DNA of 64,000 nt, taken from Motacilla alba alba. Its lineage: Eukaryota; Chordata; Aves; Passeriformes; Motacillidae. A model generated the notes under the pieces. The model did no database searches and was not told where the DNA came from. It was given only the letters and a program-made list of their open reading frames with translations. Positions 50,870 to 61,499 of the stretch are shown here, piece after piece (the first letter of the stretch is position 1; every line of letters starts with the position of its first letter). The DNA is taken from contig NC_052018.1 of the NCBI RefSeq assembly GCF_015832195.1, forward strand, positions 58,961,666 to 59,025,665. The letters are read 5' to 3'. Made by a program: the position numbers and the translations under genes.

Positions 50870-51919
50870 TAGATGAGTTGACAGTGATGGGGATTGAGGG
50901 CTGGCTGGATGGCAGAACTCACAGGGCTCTGATCAGCAGTGCTGAATCTAACTGGAGATTTATAATCATTCCCCAGGGGTCAGTGCAAGGTCCAGTCTTG
51001 TTCAAATTATTAATGAATTACATGGATGAATGCACAAGAGCGTACTCTCCACAAGTTTGCTGATAATACAAGACGGGTAGTGGCTGATACACAGAAGGCT
51101 GTGCTGCCCTTCTGCCAGGGGGAGAACTGGATGGGCTGGAGAGAGGGCAGAGAGGAACTTGATGAAGTTCTACAAAAGCAATTGTAGGGTCCTGCATCTA
51201 AGTGGAATAACCTTTGGCACCAGTACAGATTAAGGGTAGATCTGCTGGGTAGCAGCTCTGCAGAGAAGGACCTGGGGGTCCTGGGGGACAACAAGCTGTC
51301 CATGAGCCAGCAGTGTGCTCTGGTGGCCAAGAAGGCCAATGGCATCCTGGGGTGCTTTAGGAAGAACACTGCCAGCAGATTGAGGCAGGTGGGCCTGCCC
51401 CTCTGATCAGCCCTGGTGAGGCCACACCCGGAGCACTGTGTCCGGTGTTGGGGTCCTCAGCACATGAGAGACAGGAAGCTCCTGGGGTGGGTCCAGCAGA
51501 GGGAACAAAGATGATTAAGGGACTGGAGCATCTCTCTTCTTAGGAAAGGCTGAGAGAGCTGTGCCTGTTCAGCCTGGAGAAAAGATGACTGAGAGGGATC
51601 ATAGCAATGCAGAAAAATATCTCAAGGGGAGGTGTCTAAAGGATGCTGACCATTTCTTTTCAGTGGCAAGGGGCAACAGGCACAAATAGAAACACAGGAA
51701 GTTCCATCTGAATATGAGGTAAAAGGTTTTTACTTTGAGGTTGACCAAGCACTGGACACCCAGAAAGGTTGTGGACTCTCGTTTGGAGATATTCAAAACC
51801 CACCTGAACCCAATTCTGTGCAACCTGATACAGGTGAACCTGCTTGAGCAGGGAGGTTGAACTAGATGAACTCAAGAGGTCCCTTCCAACCCTAACCATT
51901 CAGTGATTCTGTGATTCTT
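50870..51919 (+). mobile_element. CR1 LINE, longest copy (about 1.05 kb) with reverse-transcriptase remnant
   Basis: This is the 3' third of a CR1 element. The 5' part encodes a reverse transcriptase remnant: a GWLDGRT phrase, then a decayed version of the canonical P-Q-G-S-V-L-G-P-V-L-F motif in which a G-S-V-Q-G-P-V-L-F phrase remains. The catalytic F-A-D-D-T is reached at 51055-51069 in another frame and reads F-A-D-N-T, so one catalytic aspartate is lost as well as the frame. Downstream come the CR1 blocks GAAGGACCTGGGGGTCCTGG, GAGGCCACACCCGGAGCACT and TTCAGCCTGGAGAAAAGATG, then the tail AACCATTCAGTGATTCTGTG. The copy is inactive. The 119-codon frame on the opposite strand (51010-51369) is a by-product of its GC-rich sequence. 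Confidence 0.95.
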
Positions 51920-54900
51920 CTGCAAGAAAATTACATTTTTATTGGAAATGAATAGAAACTCAGGCTCACTGGATGACACATTGTCAGTTTTGGCAAATTT
52001 TCTGTTTTGGAACAAATAGGGATCATGTCCCTAAGTGACAACAGTCTCTCTGCATGCATCTGTTAACGGGACAGGAAAGTTTGGTGTGGATTCTCATACT
52101 CGGTTTTATGGATGAAATGCACTCCTACTAAAAGGATAATTTAGTTCTTGGGCCCTACAGTGAATGACAATTTGCCAGACAGTTTATATGAGAATAGTAG
52201 TGTGACAGTGCCCAGAAACTGAGGAAAAATAGGGTTCAGAAAACAAACCTTGTTTTAGAACATTCACAACATGGAAATACTTGAAGTAGCACTTAGCATG
52301 ACCAAACTTTTATTGAAAGAATAGAGGAAAAAAAATCTAGGCTTGACCTAGATTATGCATTTTCTAGAATGAGAAAGGTCTGGAGTTGGATAAGGATGCC
52401 CACTGCAGGATAGTTTACATTTACAATTGTCTCTTTAATAGACAATTAAATAGACAATTTAATAGACAATTCAGATACCAACAGTATAAAGGTGTCATAG
52501 GGCTTAGAGAATTCTACAGTCTTCTCTAGGTCTGCACAATTCTCTGGGTGGCTGAATGACTGGTGGACAGTTTGTCCAATCTGGTCAAGCAGTGACTGGC
52601 CTCAATATAGGAAAAGAATTTCATATCCATGGGAGTGGCACTGCAGTTACAGCAGTACTGGGATTTTTCTGTGTTTAGCTTCTGGATGGTTCTTGGTGAC
52701 TGGGAATTACAATTTCCCTGGTACGTTGGCAGCATGAATTTTGTTGAGAAAAGCATGGCACTGGCATGATACAAGCTCTGTGCAAACTTCCTAGGTAGAA
52801 GTGGCCTCTGAAAGTAAATCAAAGTGCACAATTAATGCATTGATCCAGGTAATTACCCAGGTAATTAGTGGCTGGTTTACAGACAATCTGTTTGCAAAAG
52901 ACATGACCTTACCTGCCTTGAACTTTGTCAGAGATTAATCCCTGTTTAGGATCACTTTTTAAAGTAATCCTATGCAGTTTGCCAGTCCCATTTCAAGTGT
53001 TTGGTGATGCATTAGAGCTTGTGTGGCCCATTTTTCTCTCTGTCAGGAGGAAATCTTGGATTCTTTTACTTATTCTCAAAAAATATAATTAAAATGATAA
53101 TATCTTACCAGAGAATATAACAATTCACCAGCTATTCTCCTGGAAGCACGGAAATTGTTGATCTTATCAAAGGACATGTTAGAACTTATAAGATGGTAGC
53201 CCAGAGAATTTTTTCAGTTCACTTTTAGAGGGGCTGGAAGATAACAGTGTCTTTACCTCTTCTAAAGGAAGCAAAAGTCTTGTAGATCAGGAAAGAACCT
53301 GCTGCATTCATCATCATGTGATCTATGTCACAGGGCTTACACCTTCCCTTCTCAATAAACATGAATTAGTTAATTCTTATTTATACAGTTGAGAAAGAGC
53401 AGTGTTGAAAATAATCAAGCTCTGCAATACAAAGGACATTATTAATCTAATACAACTGTGAGAAAAGATCCTGGTCCATCCCCAATCCAAAAAGCTGCTC
53501 TACAGATATTACAATGGAATATGTGAAATTATACCTTGTAGTCACCAATTTGTCAGATAAAACTGAATTGCATAAGATTAATTGAAATAGGCTGGAGATA
53601 TGCAGCAGAGAATTTTCTTGCTATTGGGAAATCATCTTATACCTTGCAGAGCTGAAATACCAACCCTTAATTTGTCGGTGTTGAGCACTGCTAGAGGCAA
53701 GATCATGGGAGAAGCTGGCACTCCAGCAATTCTCTGCTCTACCTGAGCAATGGCAGTGTTCAAGATAAAGCCTTGCAGACCTAATCTTGACAATAGCATA
53801 GAATTAGAGACAGAGTCTCTTCACTTTGAGCAAGTGAAGACTAAATATTCCCTTTTCAAAGCATTTGATAGAGTAAATGATAGACATTTATTTTTGTTTC
53901 ATCCATTGCTTGTCAGAGTCATTGATTATTCTCATGGTTTTTGTGATTTACTTCTGTTCAAGAAGGACAATGAATTAAAAATATAAGAGAGAAAAATTAA
54001 AAATAAGAAAGAAAATATAAGAGGGAGGAAATCTCTTTATTCACCTATGGCTCCTTACATAAAGCTACTGAAAATAGATCCAGCTATCTCATCCTAAGGG
54101 TAGCTTTCTATATGAGAGCTCTAACAAAATAAAATGTTTTCCTTGATCATAAATCATATGTTCCTTTGATTCCAAGTGTTTTCAAAGAAACAAACCAAAA
54201 TGAAATCTATAAGCAAAGTAATTTCAAAATGAAAAGTCAATGTACTTTTATTAAAAAAATATACTCAAAAGAAAATAAATAGTTCTTTTGTTGTTTTTGT
54301 TCTCCTTTTGTCTGGAACTCAATCTTGCATATTTTTATGAAAACAAAGTGAATTACAGAAACTCTTTAATTTTTTGGTCATTCAATATCACTTCTGCTTA
54401 TCCTGGTCAAGACATACTGTGAACAGTGATATACTGAAATTTGACACTAACTGTTATAAGGATTTCATTTACCCTCTGTGATGCAGATAAAATTCTGTGC
54501 CTCTCAGCATTTCCATCTAATCATATATTAAATACGAAATTTCATTTTAATGTAGAACACTTACTCTCTTATAAATCATTCTGTGAATTTTCATCTCAGA
54601 TCCCATATTAAAAACTAGGCCTATTTTCTTTTACTCTGTTTATCGCAATGAAACATCAAGCTTCAGCAATGTTGGGTGCATTGAAAAGCACGTTGTTGAA
54701 AAGCATTTCTGAGGTCAAAGAAGTACCCATATGTCCCTTTTTGCTGCTTTTCTATCTGTATAGGTTTCTAAGTACAGTACCTTGTCTTCAAAACCAAGCT
54801 TAAAGGTCAGCAGTATTCCAAATGGGCCAATTGCTTTGGGCACCATAGTCACAGGACTATGCTTTTATTAGTCTTTAAGACTTGGGAGTTTTAGGAGCTT

Positions 54901-55146
54901 CCTGAATGAGTCTTTACAGCATTTAATGGCCCCAGCTGTTACTGTTTAATGAGACAAAAATAGTTGTATGAATTTATGCTTACTTTAATCTACATATCCA
55001 CAAAACATATCCGATCCAATTGTTTTCAGACACTTGGTGACTTTTTGATAAACCAGGAGCCCTGTTTCAGAGTAATGAAAGACAATGGTCTGCACAGGTT
55101 ACTGATAGTGAGAAGTCTAAAACCATGACATTCACCCTGAAATATG
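51920..55146. other. Unique AT-rich sequence, two small tandem repeats
   Basis: No gene is recognised. Besides the 12-bp triple repeat at 52437-52472, the 11-mer CCAGGTAATTA occurs twice at 52845-52855 and 52857-52867. A 78-codon frame at 53750-53986 has an ordinary amino-acid mix but no recognisable family and no splice context. Confidence 0.5.
52425..52472. repeat. 12-bp tandem repeat (three copies) with an inverted partner
   Basis: AATAGACAATTA (52437-52448), AATAGACAATTT (52449-52460) and AATAGACAATTC (52461-52472) are three head-to-tail 12-mers that differ only in the last base. AATTGTCT at 52425-52432 is the exact reverse complement of the AGACAATT core present in each copy, so the upstream arm could pair with any of the three. 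Confidence 0.9.
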
Positions 55147-55174
55147 TGCATGAAGCAGGATCCTGTTTCATGCA
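55147..55174. repeat. 28-bp near-perfect palindrome
   Basis: The arms 55147-55160 and 55161-55174 are reverse complements with no spacer and are centred on GGATCC. Thirteen of 14 pairs are Watson-Crick, and the exception is G55155 opposite T55166. The ends are TGCATGAA and TTCATGCA. It lies in otherwise unremarkable unique sequence with no neighbouring repeat or gene. Confidence 0.95.
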
Positions 55175-56141
55175 TACGATCCTGAAAATTGCTTTTTCAA
55201 TTAGCATTTTCTTCTTAGTGTGTTATGCTGATCACTGCACTACAGTATAGAGATACCCAAACCATGCTGGAATCTACACAGAAATTTACTAATAAAATTA
55301 AAACTCTGGAAGGAAGAGTGCACAGCTCCAAAATGAGACTAAATTAGTATTGACTTGCTATTGTAGACATATTACTTCTTCTGCTCAGGTTTACTTCTCA
55401 CTTGTTTAGACATGCTCATGTTGTTTTTGGTGGCAGGAAAGACAAAAATTTGTCTGAGTACTAAAATAAACATCATAATTAAACAAGAAGGCTTAGTGGA
55501 TACTTGTGTTTGTACAGAAGCCTGAAAGTACACTTTCTTCTTTTCATCTGTATCTCAGGAACAAAAGAATGCGGCTCTAAGACTATAAATTCACTGTATT
55601 CTGTGTTGAAGTGAAGCTCAATCAGCACTTACCCTCTACAATTTTGTCTGGAAAAAAACAGGGTTGTCAAAAGTACTCTCACCATAGTTCTCACCATCTC
55701 AGATGGACAGGAATTAGATTCAGTTCTTCCATTCAAGGATGGTGTCCTATATAATACATACAAGCTATATTTTTTTAATTCTTTGCATTTATGACTTGCA
55801 TTTGGCTGTTTCACATTGGATTTATATTATTATTAATACTTATCATATATTTATGGACATTTTAGCTGTCTTAGATGTTCCATCAAGCCACATAATCTGC
55901 AATCTTACTTATACTTTCTTTCAATAAATTTTAAATTTATTTTCGAAAATTTAAGTTATAAATCTGTGTGAAATCCTGTCAGATATTCTGCAACAGAGGA
56001 CAGCTTTTCTGCATTTGATAAACAAATATTTACATCCATTTTGCTTGGTATTATTTCCATTAGTATAAATTTGGTTCTAAGTCAGATTCTAAAAAATCTC
56101 TATTAGGATTACCTATTGCTATACATTACTATTTTTGCCAG
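55175..56141. other. Unique AT-rich sequence, nothing recognised
   Basis: This is T-rich sequence. A hydrophobic 62-codon frame at 55739-55927 is explained by T-rich composition. The last bases (TTACTATTTTTGCCAG) form the acceptor-like end before the segment at 56142. Confidence 0.5.
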
Positions 56142-56332
56142 CCCTGTTTATATTGCTAAGCTTTACAAGGACTTATTGATCAAGATTGATCTTGATTGGC
56201 ATGACCATGTGCTGCATGCCTCCCACATAATATTTTCCACTGTTTTATCTGTTGCTACTGTTATTCTAATAGGATTCTACACAAGAGAAATGGGGAAAAG
56301 GTATGATCCTCTGTATTCACTGTTGAAAAACA
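56142..56332 (+). CDS. Possible internal exon of an unidentified membrane protein (191 bp)
   Basis: A pyrimidine-rich acceptor (ACTATTTTTGCCAG) precedes an uninterrupted frame of 63 codons. The frame ends at a strong donor hexamer GTAAGT (56333-56338), with an in-frame stop just beyond it, as expected at a true exon edge. A second possible donor is AAAG|GTATGA at 56301. The peptide starts PVYIAKLYKD and has a charged stretch with KIDLDWHDH. It then has a hydrophobic segment of about 20 residues (roughly residues 34-54) suited to crossing a membrane, and ends in a polar KRYDPLYSLLKN. The exon would enter in phase 2 and leave in phase 1. I do not recognise the protein, and no partner exon is identified here. 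T-rich DNA can give hydrophobic frames by chance, so this is a candidate only. Confidence 0.25.
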
Positions 56333-57795
56333 GTAAGTAGTCTGACTTCTTTCCATGGCCAACATATTTCGAGGTACTGCATTTACTGATTATATGACAT
56401 TGGCAAGAAAGACTGGTGAAATAGTTTGGAATTAACTCAAATTTTCTCTGTTATAAACCAGTTTATCATCAGTGACACTGATATCAATTTAAATGCAAAT
56501 AAACACAAATTTAATAAATTCTTAAACATACATAAAACTTTTTTTGAAAAAGAAAGGGGATGCCCTTGTAACTTAATACTGAGCAAATTAAATACAAATC
56601 AGCAGTTGAAACTAGTGAATCAGGTTTGCAGTAGACTCAGGTTTGCAAGGCACTGAATCTCTATTTATAAAATAAACAATGTAATGGACAAACTCACATG
56701 CCTTGTTAAATGTTCCTGTGTTTAATTTTTCTATTATTTAGACATTTTTTCCCTGGTTTCCATGGTAGTTGACATACAAACCCAGAGCCCATGTGTATTT
56801 GCTTGTACACTGCTTTCTGACTCTTTCCTCGTATCTTTCCTGACAGGGGTAATAGAACAGGTTGGGAAATTCAGTGTTGAGAGGAGTCAGCCTCATATCA
56901 TTTAGACAGGTGGATGCTGAAGATGTAGTTTTGGGTCTGCTCCTTACTAGGGATAAGGATTCCTGTACTGAGGAGCCAGGTTGTGTTAAATCCCAGGTAG
57001 GGTTCTTCCAAACCACTTCCCCAATACAATCTTCCATAGTGATTACTGAAAGGTATGTAATTTTTTTTCTTCATGATTCCTAGGGTTCAAAGAAATATTT
57101 TTCTTCTCACCAACTTTTAGAATGTTTGCTTGGGGGGAAAGTGTATATAGCTTGTTAATTATGGCATGAGTGTCTAGAATAACCCCTAGCCAGAAGAGTA
57201 GACACTGAAATAAAGGCAGAAAGCTTTATCTTGTAATGTATCAATGCACAAAAACATAAGAAGCCAGAATGATGGCAGCTTCTCTTTGTATTTTTAATTT
57301 TTTGCAATTCCATAATTTACTAATCATTCTGGAAGTCTTTTTTGTATTTAATATATACTTTGATATCTGATCTCCTGATTGCCAAACAGATGATATGAGA
57401 ATGCACAAGATTTGTGCAGTTGCTTTTAACTGAGGAAGATAAAATCTATAAATGGAAATAGTTTCGGCAATTTTTTTTTTTTTCAAGTAGAAATGACATT
57501 TTCTAAGGAAATAGAATAGTGGAATGTGCCACTGGCTAATCAGGGGATACTAGTGTGTTTTAAAAAGTGTGAAACCCCTGAAAGTTCATACCACTGTGAT
57601 AGACTGTGCTTTTTCTGTAGCTCTCAAGGACTTGCAGAAGTATTCCTCCTTTCCCAAAAGATCAAAGATTTTATAAAGTAAGAAGTACACAACCCATGAT
57701 TTGCTCCTGTCCCGTCTCAGTGGAGAGTGAGATAAAGAAAAACAGGGAGGAAAAAGCATTAGCATTCAAGTTCCAGCTGAATGGGGATTTTAACA
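56333..57795. other. Unique sequence, nothing recognised
   Basis: Overlapping sense and antisense frames of 70-100 codons at 56738-57083 match nothing I know. No repeat family is recognised. Confidence 0.5.
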
Positions 57796-57893
57796 ACCTG
57801 GTCTAGTGAAAGATATCCCTGACCATGGCAAGGGATATGGAACAAGAAGAAAATTTAAATTTCTTTTTCATCACATACAATTCTGTGATTCTG
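57796..57893 (+). mobile_element. CR1 LINE terminal 3' remnant, decayed
   Basis: AACCTGGTCTAGTGAAAGAT, CCCTGACCATGGCAAGGG and the tail ACAATTCTGTGATTCTG match the CR1 3' end in the right order. The part between them is strongly diverged (an A/T-rich replacement of the usual GGTCCCTTCCAACC block). It abuts the probable LTR that begins at about 57894. Confidence 0.8.
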
Positions 57894-58088
57894 TGATAAC
57901 CTGTATACTACAGAGCACCCATCAGGACCACCATTAGACACCGATTTATTCACTGGGTTACATGAATGTGAATCAGGGAGACCGAGCTATGAGTTAGCAA
58001 AGAAAACAATCCCAACTCAGCTGTTTGTATGAGTCCCGATGTTAGCATTCAGGAACAAGTAATCACAGAATGATTATATGCAGGTGCT

Positions 58089-58094
58089 TTTATT
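58089..58094 (-). terminator. Polyadenylation signal of the probable LTR
   Basis: AATAAA on the - strand, followed by AGCACCTGCATATAATC and then a TG-rich stretch. This is consistent with the R/U5 boundary of a retroviral LTR. Confidence 0.5.
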
Positions 58095-58161
58095 GAAGAG
58101 CTCTGGGTGTCAGGGGTACAAACCCAAATCTGACTCCGACATGGGTTTGGGAGGAACATGT

Positions 58162-58168
58162 TTTTATA
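58162..58168 (-). promoter_or_regulatory. TATA box of the probable LTR
   Basis: TATAAAA on the - strand, placed 68 bases upstream of the AATAAA signal, as in a U3-R arrangement. Whether it is active today cannot be seen. Confidence 0.5.
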
Positions 58169-58490
58169 TTCTATCGTTATTTAACTTTCATATTAATTAT
58201 TAAACTTATATTGTTCTATTGTATACATTCATTTCATCCAAGCATGGGTTTCTCATGGTTCCCCTCAAATTTCTGACATAGTTTTCTCATGATTCTTCTT
58301 ATGATTAAACAATAATTATATTTAATTACTAAACAATCATCATATCTAACAATTATATAATTTATCATATACTGGTTACGCAGGTGCAATTTCACATGAT
58401 CTGGCAAACACAAGGCCTAACATTTCCCAGGGCCTACTTTTAATATTTTTCTAGGGCCCACTAAGTCTAGCTTTCTTTCTAACTCCCTGA

Positions 58491-59067
58491 ATTTTCTATG
58501 ATTTTAAAACCTTTTACTATCACCATGATCTCAATGATGGGCCAGGTTTTTAGTTCTGAGTGCTGGAGTTTGGCATGATGGCACTGATGACACTGCTGCC
58601 TTTTACTGTGGTACAGTTTATTGCTCCTTGACTTTTAAAAAACTGAGAGAAAACTAAGAGTCTGAGCAATTTGGAGCTGCAGTTTGTTAGCTCTTCAAGC
58701 TTGCAAGAGCTCATTGAGAAACAGACCATCTCTGCAAAGTACAGGCACTTCATGGGGAGAAACAACACAACTATGTCTGAATTAGTGAAAAGGACTTCTA
58801 GAGGTCTTTCATCTCGTTCCTGTTCAGTTATTGGTTAGACATAATCCAGACATTAATGAGGGATGCACCTGGAATTGCAAAGAAGTAACATAATTAGTCC
58901 CTGAATTTAATAATTCGCAAAATTACATAGAAATGGTGTGCTTTCTTATTTTAAATAAGTCTATTTTGTTTGGGCTTTTTCTAACTGGACTTTTTTATAT
59001 CCTCTAAGTTTTGCCACGCAGAAGTATATCTTAGGAAACTCCCTTCCTGCCTCTCACATGTTCATTG
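58491..59067. other. Unique sequence between two repeats
   Basis: Nothing is recognised. The first bases (ATTTTCTATGATTTT) resemble a CR1 tail and may be the far side of the CR1 tail into which the LTR inserted. Confidence 0.45.
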
Positions 59068-59485
59068 AATCATAATATTGTAGAATATACTGAGTTGAAA
59101 GGGACCCACCAGGATCACCAAGTTCAGCTCCTGGCCCTGCACAGCACCATCCCCACCAAGACTCACACCATGTGTCTGAGAGCATTGTTCAAACATTCCT
59201 TGAGCTTCATCAGGCTGGTGCTGTAATCACTTCCCTGGGGACACTATTCCAGTGCTCAACCATCTTCTGGGTGAAGAACCTTTTCTAATACCAGTCTAAA
59301 CCTCCCTGACACAACTTCAGGCCATTCCCTAAGGTCCTGTCACTGGTCACCACAGAGAGGAGACCAGTGCCTGCCCTCCCCTTCCCCTCAGAAGGACGCT
59401 CTAAGCAGCTCTGAGGTCTCCCCTCACTCTCCTCTTCATCAAGCTGAATAGCCCAAGCGACCTCAGCTGTTTCTGGGGACTTCCA
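59068..59485 (-). mobile_element. CR1 LINE 3' fragment, reverse orientation
   Basis: The + strand shows the reverse-complement CR1 signature. ATCATAATATTGTAGAATA is a decayed tail complement, followed by GAGTTGAAAGGGACCCACCA, GATCACCAAGTTCAGCTCC, CCTGCACAGCACCATCCCCA, GACACTATTCCAGTGCTCAA and CTCTTCATCAAGCTGAATA. The order and spacing fit the 3' 400 bp of a CR1 subfamily that differs from the forward copies in this window. Frames are broken throughout. It is the only CR1 here on the - strand. Confidence 0.92.
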
Positions 59486-59999
59486 GGTATTCATTAGGTT
59501 TAACAGTAATTTTGTGCTATAACACAATTATTTAAAATCTTTTGCTTCCCTTTATGATAGATTTCTCTGGGCTTTTTAAAGTTTGATATGAAGAAATTGC
59601 TAAAGATGAAGGATACCTTTAAAAAACATGACGTGTCAGACTATACACCAAAAAACATATATATATATAATATTTATATATCATATCTGCTAATATTCTG
59701 CTAATGACAATCTGAAATTGAATTGGTGATTCCTTTGGAAATTGTTACTTAGTTTATCAATGTCAATTTATAAATGTCTACTTACGGCTGTGTGATCCAA
59801 AGGTTTTTCTGAAAATATTTCAGTGACTCCTATCCTCACAAAATGGTGCTATTTTACCTCTGTAAAGCACAGTTTACCACACCATCAGAATAAAATAATG
59901 AGGCAGTTTCTACTCAGAATAAGGGTACAAAAACTAATGATTACAAAATCTTAATGTTCTGAAGTGGATGAACAAAAGTCAGCAATCTCTTGTATTACA
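59486..59999. other. Unique AT-rich sequence with a TA-rich tract
   Basis: It includes an ATATAT-type tract at 59656-59685. No gene or interspersed repeat is seen. Confidence 0.5.
59656..59685. repeat. TA-rich simple tract
   Basis: About 30 bases of near-alternating A and T, starting with a pure CATATATATATAA core. Confidence 0.8.
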
Positions 60000-60240
60000 T
60001 TCCCCATTTTATTGTGCGGCAGCAATTAATTTTATGTTTGCAAATATTTTGTATTTACTGCAAGCCGCCCCTTTGGGGATCTCAAAATGCCACTTTATGA
60101 AATTATTGTCACACTAATTGAATGTCTTTGACACTAGAGGCACCAGCTCATGACAGAGATCCCTATTAAAGGAGCCAGTACAGTCACTGTGTGTGAGATG
60201 GGCAGTATCTGTAAGCCAGGCTCATCCAGAGGGGCAGACT
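60000..60240. other. Candidate conserved noncoding element
   Basis: This is a complex block with homeobox-type words (AATTAATTTTATG near 60023, ACTAATTGAATG near 60113) and a forkhead-like TTTGCAAATATTT near 60038. There is a GCGGC/GCCGC inverted pair at 60016-60020 and 60064-60068. CpGs survive in an otherwise CpG-poor region, and no frame is open. It resembles vertebrate developmental enhancers in texture, but conservation is not shown. Confidence 0.25.
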
Positions 60241-61499
60241 GATGGGCTCAATCTCACTGCAGAAAACCTTCAGGTCTGAGAACAGGAATGGAGGCAACCA
60301 GCCTTACTTTCTAACCAACAAAACCAAAAGAGCAGAAAGAAAAATTGGTCAGAAACCTTTTAAATAAAAATAACTAAATATTTGAAAATGTCTACAAAAG
60401 TAATTTAAGAAGAAGATGTCTTTGTCTCCAAAGAAACACTTTCTGCTCAAATGTTCTCTTACTTTGTTGATTCTGTTAGTTTTTCAGTCACTTTTCATAA
60501 AAAATAAAAGTGCCTCTAATTTTGCTATGAGAATGTAGAGACTTAACAGATTTCCAGCTATAGAAACCAAGGTAAGGAAGCAAAGCTGGAAGTATTTGTT
60601 TCTTGAAAAGTTATATTTTTCCCTCTATGCGCTTCTCATGTGTTACCTGTTAAAATAGTTGATTAAAAATAAATTTGGCAATCAATAATTCTGTAAATAT
60701 ATGATAATTGTATAAAAAGCAGAATGTCTTATGTCACTGAAATATTTTTTATGTCAGGACTTTGAGAACAGAAATTAGATCAGATTGTCATTTTTAAGCT
60801 TGTATCAGAGCGTTTATCTGTACTTGGAAGAAAATGGCTTATTTTTACCACACTAAATAAGTAGGGAAATAAAAATGAGATATTCAAAGAAAATGCTGAG
60901 TAGGAACTTTTCAAACTGATTTTTTTTTTCTTGGAGTAGTATTATTTTCTAATTCTCTGTTTGAAAAAAATCTGTGTAGTTTTTACTTCAGTAAGAACTT
61001 TAGCATTACAGTAAACAAGTAATTAAAATGGAGATTTTGCCAAAAGTATTTGAAAACCAACAGAAAAAAACCCCAAAACTGTCTGAATGAAACATTTTGA
61101 AATATTTTGATTGACCTGAATGTTTATGACTATGACAAGGAGGAGGATGTTAATGAATTTAAACACAAAACATTAAAGTACAAAAAGTACATTAGTACTT
61201 TTTCCAAATTTCATAAGAAATCTCAGCCTTCATTCTAAGAAGGTTATTTGGGATAATATGAAATCTTATTGCTGCAAACCTGTTAAAATTTGATCTAGTC
61301 AATTACACTTTCACAACTTCATGGTAAATCCTGGTCCTAGTGGGATGTAAGAGAACTAAAACCTTTATTGATTTGCTTCATTTCAAAGGCAACAGCAATG
61401 AGAATGAGGGATACAGAAATAAGACCTGCTACCACAATTCTTCCAAATCAATAAAGTCCAGACAGCACAAAGGCAGACAGATTAAATAGATGCAACATC
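60241..61499. other. Unique AT-rich sequence, nothing recognised
   Basis: No exon, repeat family or RNA gene is recognised. Confidence 0.5.

Larger units (their letters stand above)
57894..58490 (-). mobile_element. Probable solo LTR of an endogenous retrovirus
   Basis: Read on the - strand, this roughly 600-bp segment has LTR order: an AT-rich U3, a TATAAAA box (58168-58162), and an AATAAA polyadenylation signal 68 bases further on (58094-58089). About 200 bases of moderately GC-rich U5-like sequence follow. On the + strand the left edge reads TGATAACC and the right edge AACTCCCTGA, so the TG...CA rule holds at one edge only. An alternative right edge is the TAACA at 58418-58422. The flanks ATTCTG and ATTTTC share four of six positions, a weak candidate target duplication. 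No gag, pol or env sequence is next to it. I cannot name the family. Confidence 0.6.

Noticed and set aside
50870..51400. Frames of 69 codons (+) and 119 codons (-) that look like small genes
   Set aside because: They lie inside a CR1 element. The + frame is its reverse transcriptase remnant and the - frame is a by-product of GC-rich repeat sequence.
53750..53986. A 78-codon frame with a mixed amino-acid composition
   Set aside because: It has no recognised family and no convincing acceptor or donor at its edges. This length is expected by chance in the window.
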